From Bacteroidales bacterium M6 (GTDB lineage: Bacteria; Bacteroidota; Bacteroidia; Bacteroidales; Muribaculaceae), in the NCBI GenBank assembly GCA_001689485.1, contig LUJQ01000014.1, positions 1 to 64,000 on the forward strand: a stretch of 64,000 nt of DNA. Reading direction: 5' to 3'. This document shows, in pieces, positions 17,981-27,375 of the stretch. The position numbers were made by a program, and so were the translations under genes. The notes beneath the pieces were generated by a model. The model was given only the letters and a program-made list of their open reading frames with translations. It was not told where the DNA came from and ran no database searches. Every line of letters begins with the position of its first letter. The stretch's first letter is position 1.

Positions 17981-19867
17981 TCAACGTTTATCAGTATTGC
18001 CTTCATAAAAATTGATATAGGCAAGATTGACAAGGCGGTTCCCTCCAGGGGTGGGATAATCACCGGAAAAATACCAGTCGCCGGGGCAGCCTGGCACAGC
18101 CTTATGCAGCCCCTCCAGGCTTTGGTAAACAATCTCTATTTCAGCCTTGGTATCCTTCGGGGTCAGCATTTCCACCATCTTGGCAGAAATTTCCTCATCG
18201 GTAAACGGAGCATAAACCGCTTTGACCTCGTTTACCTGTTCTGCAGCCGGGAGTTTGGCCTGGATGAGGCATTTTTCATAAACCTCGCGTATGATATGCG
18301 ACATGCCTCTGTCCTTCAGCAGTTCTATCGCGGCACGGAAAGCGATAAATTCCCCCATGCGCGACATATCAATGCCGTAATAATCGGGATAACGAACCTG
18401 TGGCGACGATGACACCACAACAATTTTCTTCGGACGTAAACGGTCAAGCATGGCGATGATGGACTGTCGCAAGGTGGTGCCGCGAACAATCGAATCATCT
18501 ATCACCACTACATTGTCGACCCCGTCCTCGACGCAGCCATAGGTAACATCATAGACATGGGCGGCAAGGTCATTACGTGAGTTGCCTTCGGCAATGAATG
18601 TGCGCAGCTTTATATCCTTTATAGCGACTTTCTCCACCCTCAGGCGCCGGTCAAGAATTTTTTTGATAGCATCAGGCGTAAGGTTGCCACCGGCCTGCAG
18701 GCGGAGCAATTCGTCGGTTTTCTCATGATTCAGATAATCCTCGAATCCCTGGACAAGCCCGATGAAGGCTACTTCGGCAGTGTTCGGGATGAACGACAGC
18801 ACGGTATGGTCCAAATCGTTATCGACCGCCTTCAGAACCTTTGGCACAAGGAGACGTCCCAAAGCCTTCCGCTCACGGTAAATATCGGCATCGCTCCCTC
18901 GCGAAAAATATATACGTTCAAACGAACAGCGGCGGTTTTCACCCTCGCCAAGCACATCCGTAACCTCCACATCACCGTTCTTCGATACGATAACGGCACT
19001 TCCAGGCGTAAGCTCGCTCACACTGGCACGCGGCACATTGAACACAGTCTGTATTACAGGTCTCTCGGAAGCCACAACCACGATTTCGTCATCGACATAA
19101 TAAAATGCCGGACGGATGCCATTCCTGTCGCGCAGGGCAAACATATCACCTGAGCCGGTGGCGCCGCAAATCACGAATCCACCGTCCCATTCGGGTGAGG
19201 CGTTCTTAAGCACGGCGGCAATATCGAGGTTATCCTCTATGGCAATGCCGAGCGCCGGATCCTCCAGGCGGTCGCGGAAACATCGGTAGAGCCTGTGGTT
19301 CTCTTTGTCGAGAGCATAACCAAGCTGTTCCAGAAGCACTATCGTGTCGCTGTAGATGCGGGGATGCTGCCCTTTGTCGACAATCGACTGGAACACCTCG
19401 TCGACATTGGTCATATTGAAGTTCCCGCACATCATCAGGTTTCGTGAGCGCCAGTTGTTACGCCGCAAAAACGGGTGGACATAGGAAATGCCGCTCTTCC
19501 CTGTCGTGGAATAGCGCAGGTGCCCCATATATATTTCACCCACAAAGGGGGCATATGCCTCAACCTCGGCAGGGGGCATATCCTCCACATGCGCATGCTC
19601 GAGTGTCGGCATAACATGCGAGAAGATATCGGTAATCGCATTAGGGCCAAGGGCACGTTCGCGGAACACATATTCATGCCCGGGCTGCGAATGGAGTTTC
19701 ACCACCCCTACCCCGGCGCCTTCCTGCCCCCGGTTATGCTGCTTCTCCATCAGGAGATAAAGCTTGTTGAGCGCGTAAGCATACGTGCCGTATTTCTCTT
19801 TATAATATCCGATTGGTTTGCGGAGGCGTATCATCGCAACCCCGCACTCATGTTTCAACTGCTCCAT
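17981..19867 (-). CDS. Amidophosphoribosyltransferase-like protein (divergent PurF paralogue)
   Basis: 628 residues, longer than ordinary PurF (about 470-500). N-terminal class-II glutamine amidotransferase: Cys8 in KHECGVAMI would become the nucleophile after removal of a seven-residue propeptide, and NRGQEGAG, GHLRYSTTG and CGNFNMTN are intact. The C-terminal phosphoribosyltransferase domain has the PRPP motif VVVIDDSIVRGTTL. Other PRPP-site segments differ: SFIPNTAEVAFIG stands where PurF has a PDSG loop, an approximately 45-residue insertion precedes LRTFIAEGN, and the Cys of the iron-sulphur type (PCxYGID) is replaced (PDYYGID). Such long forms are common in Bacteroidales genomes annotated as amidophosphoribosyltransferase; whether it is the real PurF is uncertain. 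A terminator separates it from glnN upstream. Confidence 0.75.
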   Translation of the reverse strand: MEQLKHECGVAMIRLRKPIGYYKEKYGTYAYALNKLYLLMEKQHNRGQEGAGVGVVKLHSQPGHEYVFRERALGPNAITDIFSHVMPTLEHAHVEDMPPAEVEAYAPFVGEIYMGHLRYSTTGKSGISYVHPFLRRNNWRSRNLMMCGNFNMTNVDEVFQSIVDKGQHPRIYSDTIVLLEQLGYALDKENHRLYRCFRDRLEDPALGIAIEDNLDIAAVLKNASPEWDGGFVICGATGSGDMFALRDRNGIRPAFYYVDDEIVVVASERPVIQTVFNVPRASVSELTPGSAVIVSKNGDVEVTDVLGEGENRRCSFERIYFSRGSDADIYRERKALGRLLVPKVLKAVDNDLDHTVLSFIPNTAEVAFIGLVQGFEDYLNHEKTDELLRLQAGGNLTPDAIKKILDRRLRVEKVAIKDIKLRTFIAEGNSRNDLAAHVYDVTYGCVEDGVDNVVVIDDSIVRGTTLRQSIIAMLDRLRPKKIVVVSSSPQVRYPDYYGIDMSRMGEFIAFRAAIELLKDRGMSHIIREVYEKCLIQAKLPAAEQVNEVKAVYAPFTDEEISAKMVEMLTPKDTKAEIEIVYQSLEGLHKAVPGCPGDWYFSGDYPTPGGNRLVNLAYINFYEGNTDKR

Positions 19868-19892
19868 CTGGATGTATGTGGTTCAAAACATC

Positions 19893-19936
19893 GGAGGGCA
19901 CCGTCAGTATCACTCGGATATTTACCGGCACCCTCC
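19893..19936 (-). terminator. Terminator after glnN
   Basis: On the minus strand GGAGGGTGCCG (19936-19926) pairs with CGGTGCCCTCC (19903-19893), 11 bp including two G-U pairs that would be mismatches on the plus strand, followed by GATGTTTTG. It begins 10 bases after the glnN stop. Confidence 0.7.
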
Positions 19937-19945
19937 TTTACTTGT

Positions 19946-22135
19946 TTAACGGATGAAAAGCATCTCACGGTATTTTGGTAACGGCCACATCTCGTTGTCG
20001 ACCATGAGTTCAAGCTTGTCGATGTGGTAGCGTATGCGCTCCATAGCCGGCACCACCGTGTCATGGTAGGCAATCGCTTTCTCACGCTCCGACTCGATGC
20101 GGTTGGCCGCCTTACGGGCGTTGACCATACGCTCAGTTTCTTCCTTTATAACGCTCATATGCTCCGACATGCGCTCTATTATACCGAGGTCACGCGCTGT
20201 AAGGGCATTCCCTTTCGAAACAGGGAAAAGTGTTTTAAGCTTGACCATGTTATCGACAAGAATCGACTGGTAGCGGGTGGCGACAGGCACCACGTGGTTC
20301 AACGCGAGATCGCCGAGCACACGCGCCTCAATCTGTATCTTCTTTGTATAGGTTTCCCATTTGACCTCGTTGCGTGCTTTAAGCTCCAATTCGGAGAACA
20401 CCCCGGTTTCACCAAACATTTTGACCGATTCAGGACGCAGGTATGCATCGAAGATTACCGGGACTGACGTTTCGCAGTCAAGACCGCGACGTTCGGCTTC
20501 GGCTTTCCATTCGTCGCTATACCCGTTACCGTCGAAATGAATCGGTTTCGACTGTATAATCAACGCCTTAGCCTCTTCAAGGATTGCATGGTAGAGCGAT
20601 TCCTCACGTTCGATACGTGCATCCACTTTTTCCTTGAAATCCTTCAACTGCTCGGCAACTGCGGCATTCAGGGCAATCATTGCCGAGGCACAGTTGGCCG
20701 ATGATCCTACGGCACGGAATTCGAAACGGTTACCGGTGAATGCAAACGGCGAGGTGCGGTTGCGGTCGGTGTTGTCGAGCATGATTTCCGGAATCTGCGC
20801 CACACCCATGTCGATGCCTTCTTTCTCTGAAAATGTAATCAGTTCGTCGTCAGTGCTGTTTTCCAGGCGCTCAAGTATGTCGGCAATCTGTTTGCCGGTA
20901 AAAATAGATATAATGGCCGGCGGCGCTTCGTTAGCCCCGAGGCGGTGGGCATTCGTGGCCGATGAAATCGAAGCTTTAAGCAAGCCGTTATGGCGGTGCA
21001 CGGCAGCCATAACATTAGCCACAAAGGTAATAAACCTCAGGTTTTCACGCGGGGTTTTGCCGGGGGAGAAAAGCAAGGTACCCGTGTCGGTGCCAAGGCT
21101 CCAGTTGTTATGCTTGCCGGAACCGTTCACCCCGGCAAAAGGCTTCTCATGAAGCAGGACACGGAAATGGTGACGCCTTGCCACTTCGGTCATAACCGAC
21201 ATAAGGAGCAGGTTATGGTCGTTGGCAAGATTTGTTTCCTCGAATATAGGGGCTAGTTCGAACTGGTTGGGTGCAACCTCGTTATGGCGTGTATGTGCCG
21301 GGATTCCCAGCTTGTGGCATTCGATTTCCAAGTCGAGCATAAACGCCTGCACACGCGACGGTATTGCCCCGAAATAGTGGTCTTCAAGCTGCTGGTTTTT
21401 AGCACTCTCATGACCCATGAGGGTACGGCCGGTCATAACAAGGTCGGGACGCGCCGCATACAGGGCCTCATCGACCAGGAAATACTCCTGTTCCCATCCA
21501 AGATACGACAATACATGACGCACATCTTTATCGAAATAGCGTGCCACATCGGCAGCGGCCTTGTCAACCGCATTAAGGGCACGTAGAAGCGGGGTTTTAA
21601 AATCGAGCGACTCGCCGGTGTAGGATATGAAGATAGTCGGGATGCAGAGCGTTTTATTCACAATGAACACAGGCGAGGAAATATCCCATGCCGAATACCC
21701 ACGGGCTTCGAAAGTGTTTCTGATACCGCCGTTAGGGAAACTCGAGGCATCAGGTTCCTGCTGCACAAGCAGCTTGCCTGCGAATTCTTCAACAACCCCG
21801 CCCTTGCCGTCATGTTCCACAAAACTGTCATGTTTTTCGGCAGTGCCGCCGGTCAGCGGGTGAAACCAGTGAGTGTAATGATGTGCACCATTGTCAAGCG
21901 CCCATTTCTTCATCCCGGCAGCAACGCTGTCGGCCAGTTCGCGAGAGATAGGCTGTTTGTTGTCAATGGCATAAACAAGCCTGTCGAATGTCTTTTTAGG
22001 GAGATACTCATACATGCGCTGCCTGTTGAACACAGCTTCTGCATAATACTTCTCCGGACTCTCTTTCGGCGGCACTACCGCCACTGCCTTGCGGTCGGAA
22101 GCTTCCTTGACCGCCTTGAATCTAAGTAAAGACAT
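19946..22135 (-). CDS. glnN: Glutamine synthetase type III
   Basis: 729 residues from the ATG at 22135 (MSLLRFKAVKEAS), the same length I recall for Bacteroides fragilis GlnN; an upstream ATG would add 17 unrelated residues. The enzyme makes glutamine from glutamate and ammonia with ATP and is a large cytosolic oligomer. GSIII signatures seen: 'HYTHWFHPLTGGTAEKHDSF' region (FHPLTGGTAEKHD), 'EVAPNQFELAPIFEE', 'EKPFAGVNGSGKHNNWS' and 'NRTSPFAFTGNRFEFRAVGS', covering the metal and nucleotide sites. C-terminal ~120 residues are helical. Upstream is the dapL terminator, downstream its own terminator, so it is probably monocistronic. No clear promoter consensus found in the 133-base leader region. 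Confidence 0.95.
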   Translation of the reverse strand: MSLLRFKAVKEASDRKAVAVVPPKESPEKYYAEAVFNRQRMYEYLPKKTFDRLVYAIDNKQPISRELADSVAAGMKKWALDNGAHHYTHWFHPLTGGTAEKHDSFVEHDGKGGVVEEFAGKLLVQQEPDASSFPNGGIRNTFEARGYSAWDISSPVFIVNKTLCIPTIFISYTGESLDFKTPLLRALNAVDKAAADVARYFDKDVRHVLSYLGWEQEYFLVDEALYAARPDLVMTGRTLMGHESAKNQQLEDHYFGAIPSRVQAFMLDLEIECHKLGIPAHTRHNEVAPNQFELAPIFEETNLANDHNLLLMSVMTEVARRHHFRVLLHEKPFAGVNGSGKHNNWSLGTDTGTLLFSPGKTPRENLRFITFVANVMAAVHRHNGLLKASISSATNAHRLGANEAPPAIISIFTGKQIADILERLENSTDDELITFSEKEGIDMGVAQIPEIMLDNTDRNRTSPFAFTGNRFEFRAVGSSANCASAMIALNAAVAEQLKDFKEKVDARIEREESLYHAILEEAKALIIQSKPIHFDGNGYSDEWKAEAERRGLDCETSVPVIFDAYLRPESVKMFGETGVFSELELKARNEVKWETYTKKIQIEARVLGDLALNHVVPVATRYQSILVDNMVKLKTLFPVSKGNALTARDLGIIERMSEHMSVIKEETERMVNARKAANRIESEREKAIAYHDTVVPAMERIRYHIDKLELMVDNEMWPLPKYREMLFIR

Positions 22136-22268
22136 AGATTTTAATTGAATTGAGATAAAATTGGAATTGTGACCTTTGGGAACCAACCCGTTAAGTCTTA
22201 GAGATAACCTTAGAAATTAAATCCGCTGCATATACACGTATATCGTCTACATGCCGGTGATAATAATG

Positions 22269-22301
22269 AAAGGCTCCGGGACGTGAAACCCCGAAGCCTT
22301 T
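22269..22301 (-). terminator. Terminator after dapL
   Basis: Minus strand AAAGGCTTCGGGG pairs with CCCGGAGCCTTT around TTTCACGT, starting seven bases after the dapL stop. Confidence 0.75.
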
Positions 22302-22307
22302 AAGCCG

Positions 22308-23540
22308 TTATTGGAACGCACGGCGTATGCGGTCAACCGCCTCTACCGTATTTTCATAGGTGTTGAAAGCGGTCAATCTTAAATAGCCTTCACCCGACGG
22401 CCCGAATCCGGCACCCGGGGTACCTGCCACGTGGCAACGGTCGAGCAGCATATCGAAGAATCCCCATGAATCAAGCCCTGCAGGGGTCTTAATCCATACG
22501 TAGGGGGCATTCTCCCCTCCGTAAACCTCAAGACCGGCCGCTTTCAGCCCCTCGCGAAGGGTTGCGGCATTGCGGAGATAATAATCAACCGATTCACTTG
22601 TCTGACGTTTCCCTGCCTCGGTGTAGATTGCCGCAGCCGCACGTTGGGATATATATGACGCACCGTTGAATTTGGTACACTGCCTGCGCAACCACAGATG
22701 ATTCATCGAAACCTTGTTTCCGGCGCTGTCATGCCCGAAAAGAGTTTTAGGCACAACCGTGTAGGCACATCTGACACCTGTAAACCCTGCCGTTTTTGAA
22801 AAACTGCGGAATTCGACAGCCACCTCACGCGCACCTTCTATCTCGTAAATGCTGTGTGGCACATCATCCCTGCGGATAAATGTTTCATAAGCCGAGTCAT
22901 AAAGTATAAGCGAGCCGTTGGCACGGGCATAATCAACCCACACCTTAAGCTGCTCGCGGGTCAGCGTAGTGCCTGTCGGGTTATTCGGATAGCAGAGATA
23001 GATAATATCGGGAACCTCGTCAGGCAATTCGGGGACAAAACCGTTGGTGGCCGTTACAGGAAGGTAGATTATATTGCTCCAACAACCGTCGGCTTCAAGA
23101 TTACCTGCACGCCCCCCCATCACATTCGTATCCACATACACCGGGTAAACCGGGTCTGTAACCGCCACGCGGTTGCCACGGGCAAGGATATCGCCGATAT
23201 TGCCGGTATCGCTCTTCGCCCCGTCGCTCACAAAGATTTCGTCGGGTGATATATCGACCCCTCTTGCACGGTAGTCATTTTCTGCGATAGCCTCACGCAG
23301 GAACGGGTAACCCTGTTCCGGCCCGTAACCTTTAAACGTTGCCGACGAAGCCTGTTCGTCAACAGCCGCGTGCATGGCTTCTATAACGGCAGGACACAAA
23401 GGACGTGTCACATCGCCGATACCCATACGAATCACATCAGCCTCGGGATGAGCCTCTTTATAAGCATTTATTCGCCGTGCCACTTCCGAAAAAAGGTAGC
23501 TTTCGGCAAGTTTGCAAAAATTGTCGTTTATTCTGAACAT
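22308..23540 (-). CDS. dapL: LL-diaminopimelate aminotransferase
   Basis: 410 residues. Class I/II PLP aminotransferase that turns tetrahydrodipicolinate directly into LL-diaminopimelate for lysine and peptidoglycan synthesis. N-terminal 'YLFSEVARRINAYKEAHP' and 'RMGIGDVTRPLCPAV' are DapL-specific signatures; 'FVSDGAKSDTGNIGDI' covers the phosphate-binding area, CYPNNPTGT the PLP/carboxylate site, and Lys249 in RSFSKTAGFTG is the Schiff-base lysine. Directly follows dapF (58-base gap), the next step of the pathway, so the two form a pair for meso-diaminopimelate. Confidence 0.96.
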   Translation of the reverse strand: MFRINDNFCKLAESYLFSEVARRINAYKEAHPEADVIRMGIGDVTRPLCPAVIEAMHAAVDEQASSATFKGYGPEQGYPFLREAIAENDYRARGVDISPDEIFVSDGAKSDTGNIGDILARGNRVAVTDPVYPVYVDTNVMGGRAGNLEADGCWSNIIYLPVTATNGFVPELPDEVPDIIYLCYPNNPTGTTLTREQLKVWVDYARANGSLILYDSAYETFIRRDDVPHSIYEIEGAREVAVEFRSFSKTAGFTGVRCAYTVVPKTLFGHDSAGNKVSMNHLWLRRQCTKFNGASYISQRAAAAIYTEAGKRQTSESVDYYLRNAATLREGLKAAGLEVYGGENAPYVWIKTPAGLDSWGFFDMLLDRCHVAGTPGAGFGPSGEGYLRLTAFNTYENTVEAVDRIRRAFQ

Positions 23541-23598
23541 AAAGTTATCCTATGTCACATCGTCGGCATGCATGGCCTCCGATTCTGATTTGCTTAAA

Positions 23599-24474
23599 TT
23601 AAAAATCCGATACTTCGCCGGAGAACACCTCGGTAGCTCCCCCGGTCATAAACACATGCCCCGACTGGCGGTTCCATTCCACCCGCAGGTCGCCGCCCGG
23701 CAGATGCACCGTCACTTCACGATTGGTACGCCCTGTGAGTATGGCCGCAACGGCTGTTGCACATGCCCCTGTGCCGCAAGCCATTGTTTCGCCACTGCCC
23801 CTTTCCCAAACCCTCATACGGATTTCGTCGGGTGAAATCACTTGCGCGAATTCGATGTTTGCCCTGTCGGGCCACATCGGGTGAACTTCAAGCCCGGGGC
23901 CGGTTCCCAGCACGTGGGCATCAGTAACCTCATCAACAAAAACAACCCCGTGGGGATTGCCCATCGACACAGCCGTAAGCCTCAAATCCTCACCGGCCAC
24001 ATTGACAGGTATATCCACATTACCGCAACCGGCATGAACACTTACCGGGATAAGATTCGGGGTAAGTTCTGGAAGCCCCATATCAACTGTGACCGAAACG
24101 ATTCTACCGTCATGACCGGGAATGAGATGCAAATATTTAACGCCCGAAAGAGTTTCGAGCGTTATGTCGCATTTCTGCGTGTGATGATGGTCGTAAACAT
24201 ACTTACCCACACAACGAGAGCCGTTGCCACACATCTTCGCTTCCGAACCGTCGGCATTGAAAATGCGCATTTTAAAATCGGCATTATCCGAGGGAAGAAT
24301 CATTATGATTCCGTCACCACCTATGCCGCAATGCCGGTCACTGAGCCTGCGCGATATTTCAGCCAGGCGGTCATCGTCGTAGATAAGCGAACTGTCGGCC
24401 CCTCCGAAGCTGCCATCCATACAATCTATATAGATGTAGTCGTTGCCAAGGCCATGCATTTTTGTAAATTTCAT
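23599..24474 (-). CDS. dapF: Diaminopimelate epimerase
   Basis: 291 residues. Converts LL- to meso-diaminopimelate without a cofactor. Two catalytic Cys are visible: Cys82 in KMCGNGSRC and Cys233 in ACGTGAC, with the N-terminal MHGLGNDYIYID and 'FNADGSEA' signature. The two halves are the usual pseudo-symmetric domains. Upstream minus-strand DNA has a -7-like TAACTTTG (24534-24527) but no well-spaced -33; a CGGGG/CCCCG hairpin lies in the leader (24495-24510). Confidence 0.96.
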   Translation of the reverse strand: MKFTKMHGLGNDYIYIDCMDGSFGGADSSLIYDDDRLAEISRRLSDRHCGIGGDGIIMILPSDNADFKMRIFNADGSEAKMCGNGSRCVGKYVYDHHHTQKCDITLETLSGVKYLHLIPGHDGRIVSVTVDMGLPELTPNLIPVSVHAGCGNVDIPVNVAGEDLRLTAVSMGNPHGVVFVDEVTDAHVLGTGPGLEVHPMWPDRANIEFAQVISPDEIRMRVWERGSGETMACGTGACATAVAAILTGRTNREVTVHLPGGDLRVEWNRQSGHVFMTGGATEVFSGEVSDF

Positions 24475-24718
24475 CCTTGAATACGAATGAGTGCCGGGGT
24501 TGCATCCCCGTTGTTATTTGAAAGCGCAAAGTTACAAAATTTCCATAAACAATCCCGCAATTTCACCCATTGCCAAATAAAAAAAATACCACATTCCGAT
24601 TTCATTGGCAGCCTTATGTAATAGACAGCATGGTTTTACGTTAAATATATAGTTATAACCGAGTGGCTGTGGGGCTTGGAACCCCCTATGGCCATTGAAA
24701 CATTTGGCCACCAACGAA

Positions 24719-25765
24719 ATGAATATTACCCGATTACGGTTAAACGTATATTGCCGCGCAGCCTTACTTACGCTTTTGGCAGCCTTGTGTCATACAACGG
24801 CCACCGCGCAGGACGGCTCTACGGCCTACAACTATCTTAACATCACTTCATCTGCAAGAATATATGGTCTAGGAGGTGTAAACATTACCGCCGTTGAAGA
24901 CGAACTTGGCATTTCCGACCAAAACCCGGCGCTTCTCGGCCCGGAAATGGACAACCAGGTACTTATTGACTACATGCTCTATATGGGTGGCTCCAATTTC
25001 GCAGGCGCGCGATACGCACGGGCTATCAACGACCGTGGAACATGGTCAGCCGGCATCCGCTATTTCGGATACGGAAACATAACGGCTGCCGACGAATTCG
25101 GCAACATAAACGGGACGTTTTCCCCGAAGGATGTAAACTTCAACGGGGCTTTTTCCTACGACATTACCGACCGCTTGCGTGGCGGTATAGCATTGAAATT
25201 CCTTTACAGCAGCTATGAGGCATATTCCGCACTGGCCATAGCCACCGACCTCGGACTTAACTATTATGATTCCGACTCGGAATTCTCGGCATCAATAGTG
25301 CTTGCAAATGCCGGAGGGCAGATAAAACGTTTTAACGAGACTCACGACAGGCTCCCCATCGACCTCCGTATCGGTGTCGCCAAAATATTCCCGGGATTCC
25401 CGGCAAGATTCTCGATAACCGCATGGAATCTCACGAAATGGCATCTTCCCTATCTTGAAACCGGCGACGGCACAACGTCAGAACCGTTTGCAAAAAAGGA
25501 CTCGTTCAGCTCCAACCTGTTCCGTCATCTGATTTTCGGCGTTGATTTCATACCCTCCGACAGATTCTATATAGCCTTAGGCTACAATTATAAGACCAGG
25601 ACGGATATGAGCACTTATTCCCGCAGTTTCCTGTCGGGATTCTCGCTCGGAGCCGGGCTAAACCTAAGGCGCTTCAACATGGGTCTGGCATTCGCACAGC
25701 CGCATTCCGGGGCCACCACGCTGATGCTCAACCTCAATTTAAACCTAAACGACCTGCTCAACTAA
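24719..25765 (+). CDS. porQ: Type IX secretion system protein PorQ
   Basis: 348 residues from the ATG at 24719; a TTG eight codons earlier is possible but less likely. Signal peptide up to about ATAQDG, then the family-typical start 'TAYNYLNITSSARIYGLGGVNI' (NxxxSARxxGLGG) and 'DELGISDQNPALLGPEM' (xNPALL), both hallmarks of the PorV/PorQ outer-membrane barrel family. Ends as a barrel strand (LMLNLNLNLNDLLN). In P. gingivalis PorQ is needed with PorU/PorV/PorZ for cargo attachment. Here it leads an otherwise housekeeping run with cmk and ispH, an arrangement I recall in other Bacteroidetes. Confidence 0.86.
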   Translation: MNITRLRLNVYCRAALLTLLAALCHTTATAQDGSTAYNYLNITSSARIYGLGGVNITAVEDELGISDQNPALLGPEMDNQVLIDYMLYMGGSNFAGARYARAINDRGTWSAGIRYFGYGNITAADEFGNINGTFSPKDVNFNGAFSYDITDRLRGGIALKFLYSSYEAYSALAIATDLGLNYYDSDSEFSASIVLANAGGQIKRFNETHDRLPIDLRIGVAKIFPGFPARFSITAWNLTKWHLPYLETGDGTTSEPFAKKDSFSSNLFRHLIFGVDFIPSDRFYIALGYNYKTRTDMSTYSRSFLSGFSLGAGLNLRRFNMGLAFAQPHSGATTLMLNLNLNLNDLLN

Positions 25766-25782
25766 CTGCAACAACTTAAGTA

Positions 25783-26487
25783 ATGGATACACCAAAAATC
25801 ACAATAGCTATCGACGGATATTCGTCATCAGGTAAAAGTTCCATGGCTAAGACCCTGGCCAAGGCGTTGGGATACGACTATGTCGACACAGGGGCAATGT
25901 ACCGTGCCGTGACACTTTATGCCATGCGTCACTCACTGATTGATGCCGAAGGCGTTGCCGATTCCCAGGCTATAGCCGAAGCCCTCCCAAAAATCGGGAT
26001 CGCCTTCCGCAGGGAAGCCGACGGAAGCCAGCACACACTCCTTAACGGCGAGGATGTGGAGGAAACTATACGACATCTCGACGTATCGAACAACGTATCG
26101 GCTGTTGCCGCGATTCCGGCAGTACGTCACGACCTGGTGAAAAAACAGCAGGCATTCGGCACAGGGAAAGGAATCGTGATGGACGGACGCGACATAGGCA
26201 CCACGGTGTTCCCGGATGCGGAAATGAAGATTTTCGTTACGGCATCCCCGCAGACCCGTGCCCAACGCAGGGTTGCCGAACTGATTGAAAAAGGGATACC
26301 GGCATCTTACGAGGAAGTGCTTGCAAACGTGGTTCACCGCGACCATATCGATGAGACACGTGCCGAAAGCCCCCTGCGCCGTGCCGATGATGCCATAACG
26401 CTTGATAACTCAACCATGACCGTGGACGAGCAGAACCGATGGCTGCTTGACCGCTACGAGGAATGTATAGCAAAATCAAACCGCTGA
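25783..26487 (+). CDS. cmk: Cytidylate (CMP/dCMP) kinase
   Basis: 234 residues. Phosphorylates CMP and dCMP. P-loop GYSSSGKSSM, CMP-binding 'DTGAMYRAVTLYA', 'VMDGRDIGTTVFPDAEMKIF' and the lid 'RAQRRVAEL' are all present. Starts 17 bases after porQ and 30 bases before ispH, consistent with one transcript. Confidence 0.95.
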   Translation: MDTPKITIAIDGYSSSGKSSMAKTLAKALGYDYVDTGAMYRAVTLYAMRHSLIDAEGVADSQAIAEALPKIGIAFRREADGSQHTLLNGEDVEETIRHLDVSNNVSAVAAIPAVRHDLVKKQQAFGTGKGIVMDGRDIGTTVFPDAEMKIFVTASPQTRAQRRVAELIEKGIPASYEEVLANVVHRDHIDETRAESPLRRADDAITLDNSTMTVDEQNRWLLDRYEECIAKSNR

Positions 26488-26517
26488 ACCTCCATAAGAA
26501 AGGCTTATCATAAAAGG

Positions 26518-27375
26518 ATGCAAGTTGAAATAGATAACGATTCGGGATTCTGCTTCGGCGTGGTGACAGCCATTAAAAAGGCCGAGGAAGAACTTGAAAA
26601 ATCAGGCACACTCTACTGCCTCGGCGACATCGTGCACAACAGCGACGAGGTTCAGCGCCTGTCGGAGAAGGGATTGAAAATTATTACCCACGAAGAGATG
26701 GCACACCTTAAGGATGTAAAGGTGTTGCTGCGTGCACATGGCGAACCACCTTCCACCTATGGCCTCGCCCAAAGCAACAACATCGACATCATCGACGCCA
26801 CCTGCCCTGTGGTGTTGCGCCTGCAGCAACGCATCAAACAAAGCTTTGATGCCGATGATGCCGAGCGCCCGCAAATCGTGATTTATGGGAAAAAGGGGCA
26901 TGCCGAAGTCAACGGGTTGGTCGGACAGACCGCCGGGCAGGCAATAGTGATTGAAAACATAGCGGAACTCGACAAAGTAGACTTCAACCGTCCGATAGCG
27001 CTCTATTCCCAAACCACCAAATCACTGACAGGCTTCCAGGAGGTTATAGATGAAATCAAACGCCGGATGGCTCCAGGCATAAAGTTCGAAAGCTTCGACA
27101 CCATATGCCGCCAGGTGGCCAACCGTGTAGAGAAGCTACAACGCTTTGCCGAGCATCACGATGTAATACTTTTCGTTGCCGGCAACAAAAGCAGCAACGG
27201 CAAGGTTCTTTATGCCAACTGCCTGGAAGTGAACCCGCGCACGCATCTGATTGCAAACGCATCAGAAATCAAGCCGGAATGGCTTGCAGATGCCGAAAGC
27301 ATAGGTATATGCGGTGCGACATCCACACCGCGATGGCTTATGGAGGAGGTGAAATGGAAAATTTTGTCGCTGTAG
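26518..27375 (+). CDS. ispH: 4-hydroxy-3-methylbut-2-enyl diphosphate reductase
   Basis: 285 residues. Last step of the MEP isoprenoid pathway, giving IPP and DMAPP. The three iron-sulphur cysteines are Cys12 (SGFCFGV), Cys96 (DATCPVV) and Cys197 (FDTICRQV); His motifs in DIVHNSDEV and RAHGEPPS fit the substrate site. The final 22 bases overlap the following exonuclease gene. Confidence 0.96.
   Translation: MQVEIDNDSGFCFGVVTAIKKAEEELEKSGTLYCLGDIVHNSDEVQRLSEKGLKIITHEEMAHLKDVKVLLRAHGEPPSTYGLAQSNNIDIIDATCPVVLRLQQRIKQSFDADDAERPQIVIYGKKGHAEVNGLVGQTAGQAIVIENIAELDKVDFNRPIALYSQTTKSLTGFQEVIDEIKRRMAPGIKFESFDTICRQVANRVEKLQRFAEHHDVILFVAGNKSSNGKVLYANCLEVNPRTHLIANASEIKPEWLADAESIGICGATSTPRWLMEEVKWKILSL

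Noticed and set aside
27105..27353. Upstream extension of the exonuclease gene inside ispH
   Set aside because: It would overlap ispH by 270 bases with a Cys/Arg/Gln-rich sequence; the ATG at 27354 has a strong ribosome site and begins at the ExoI motif.
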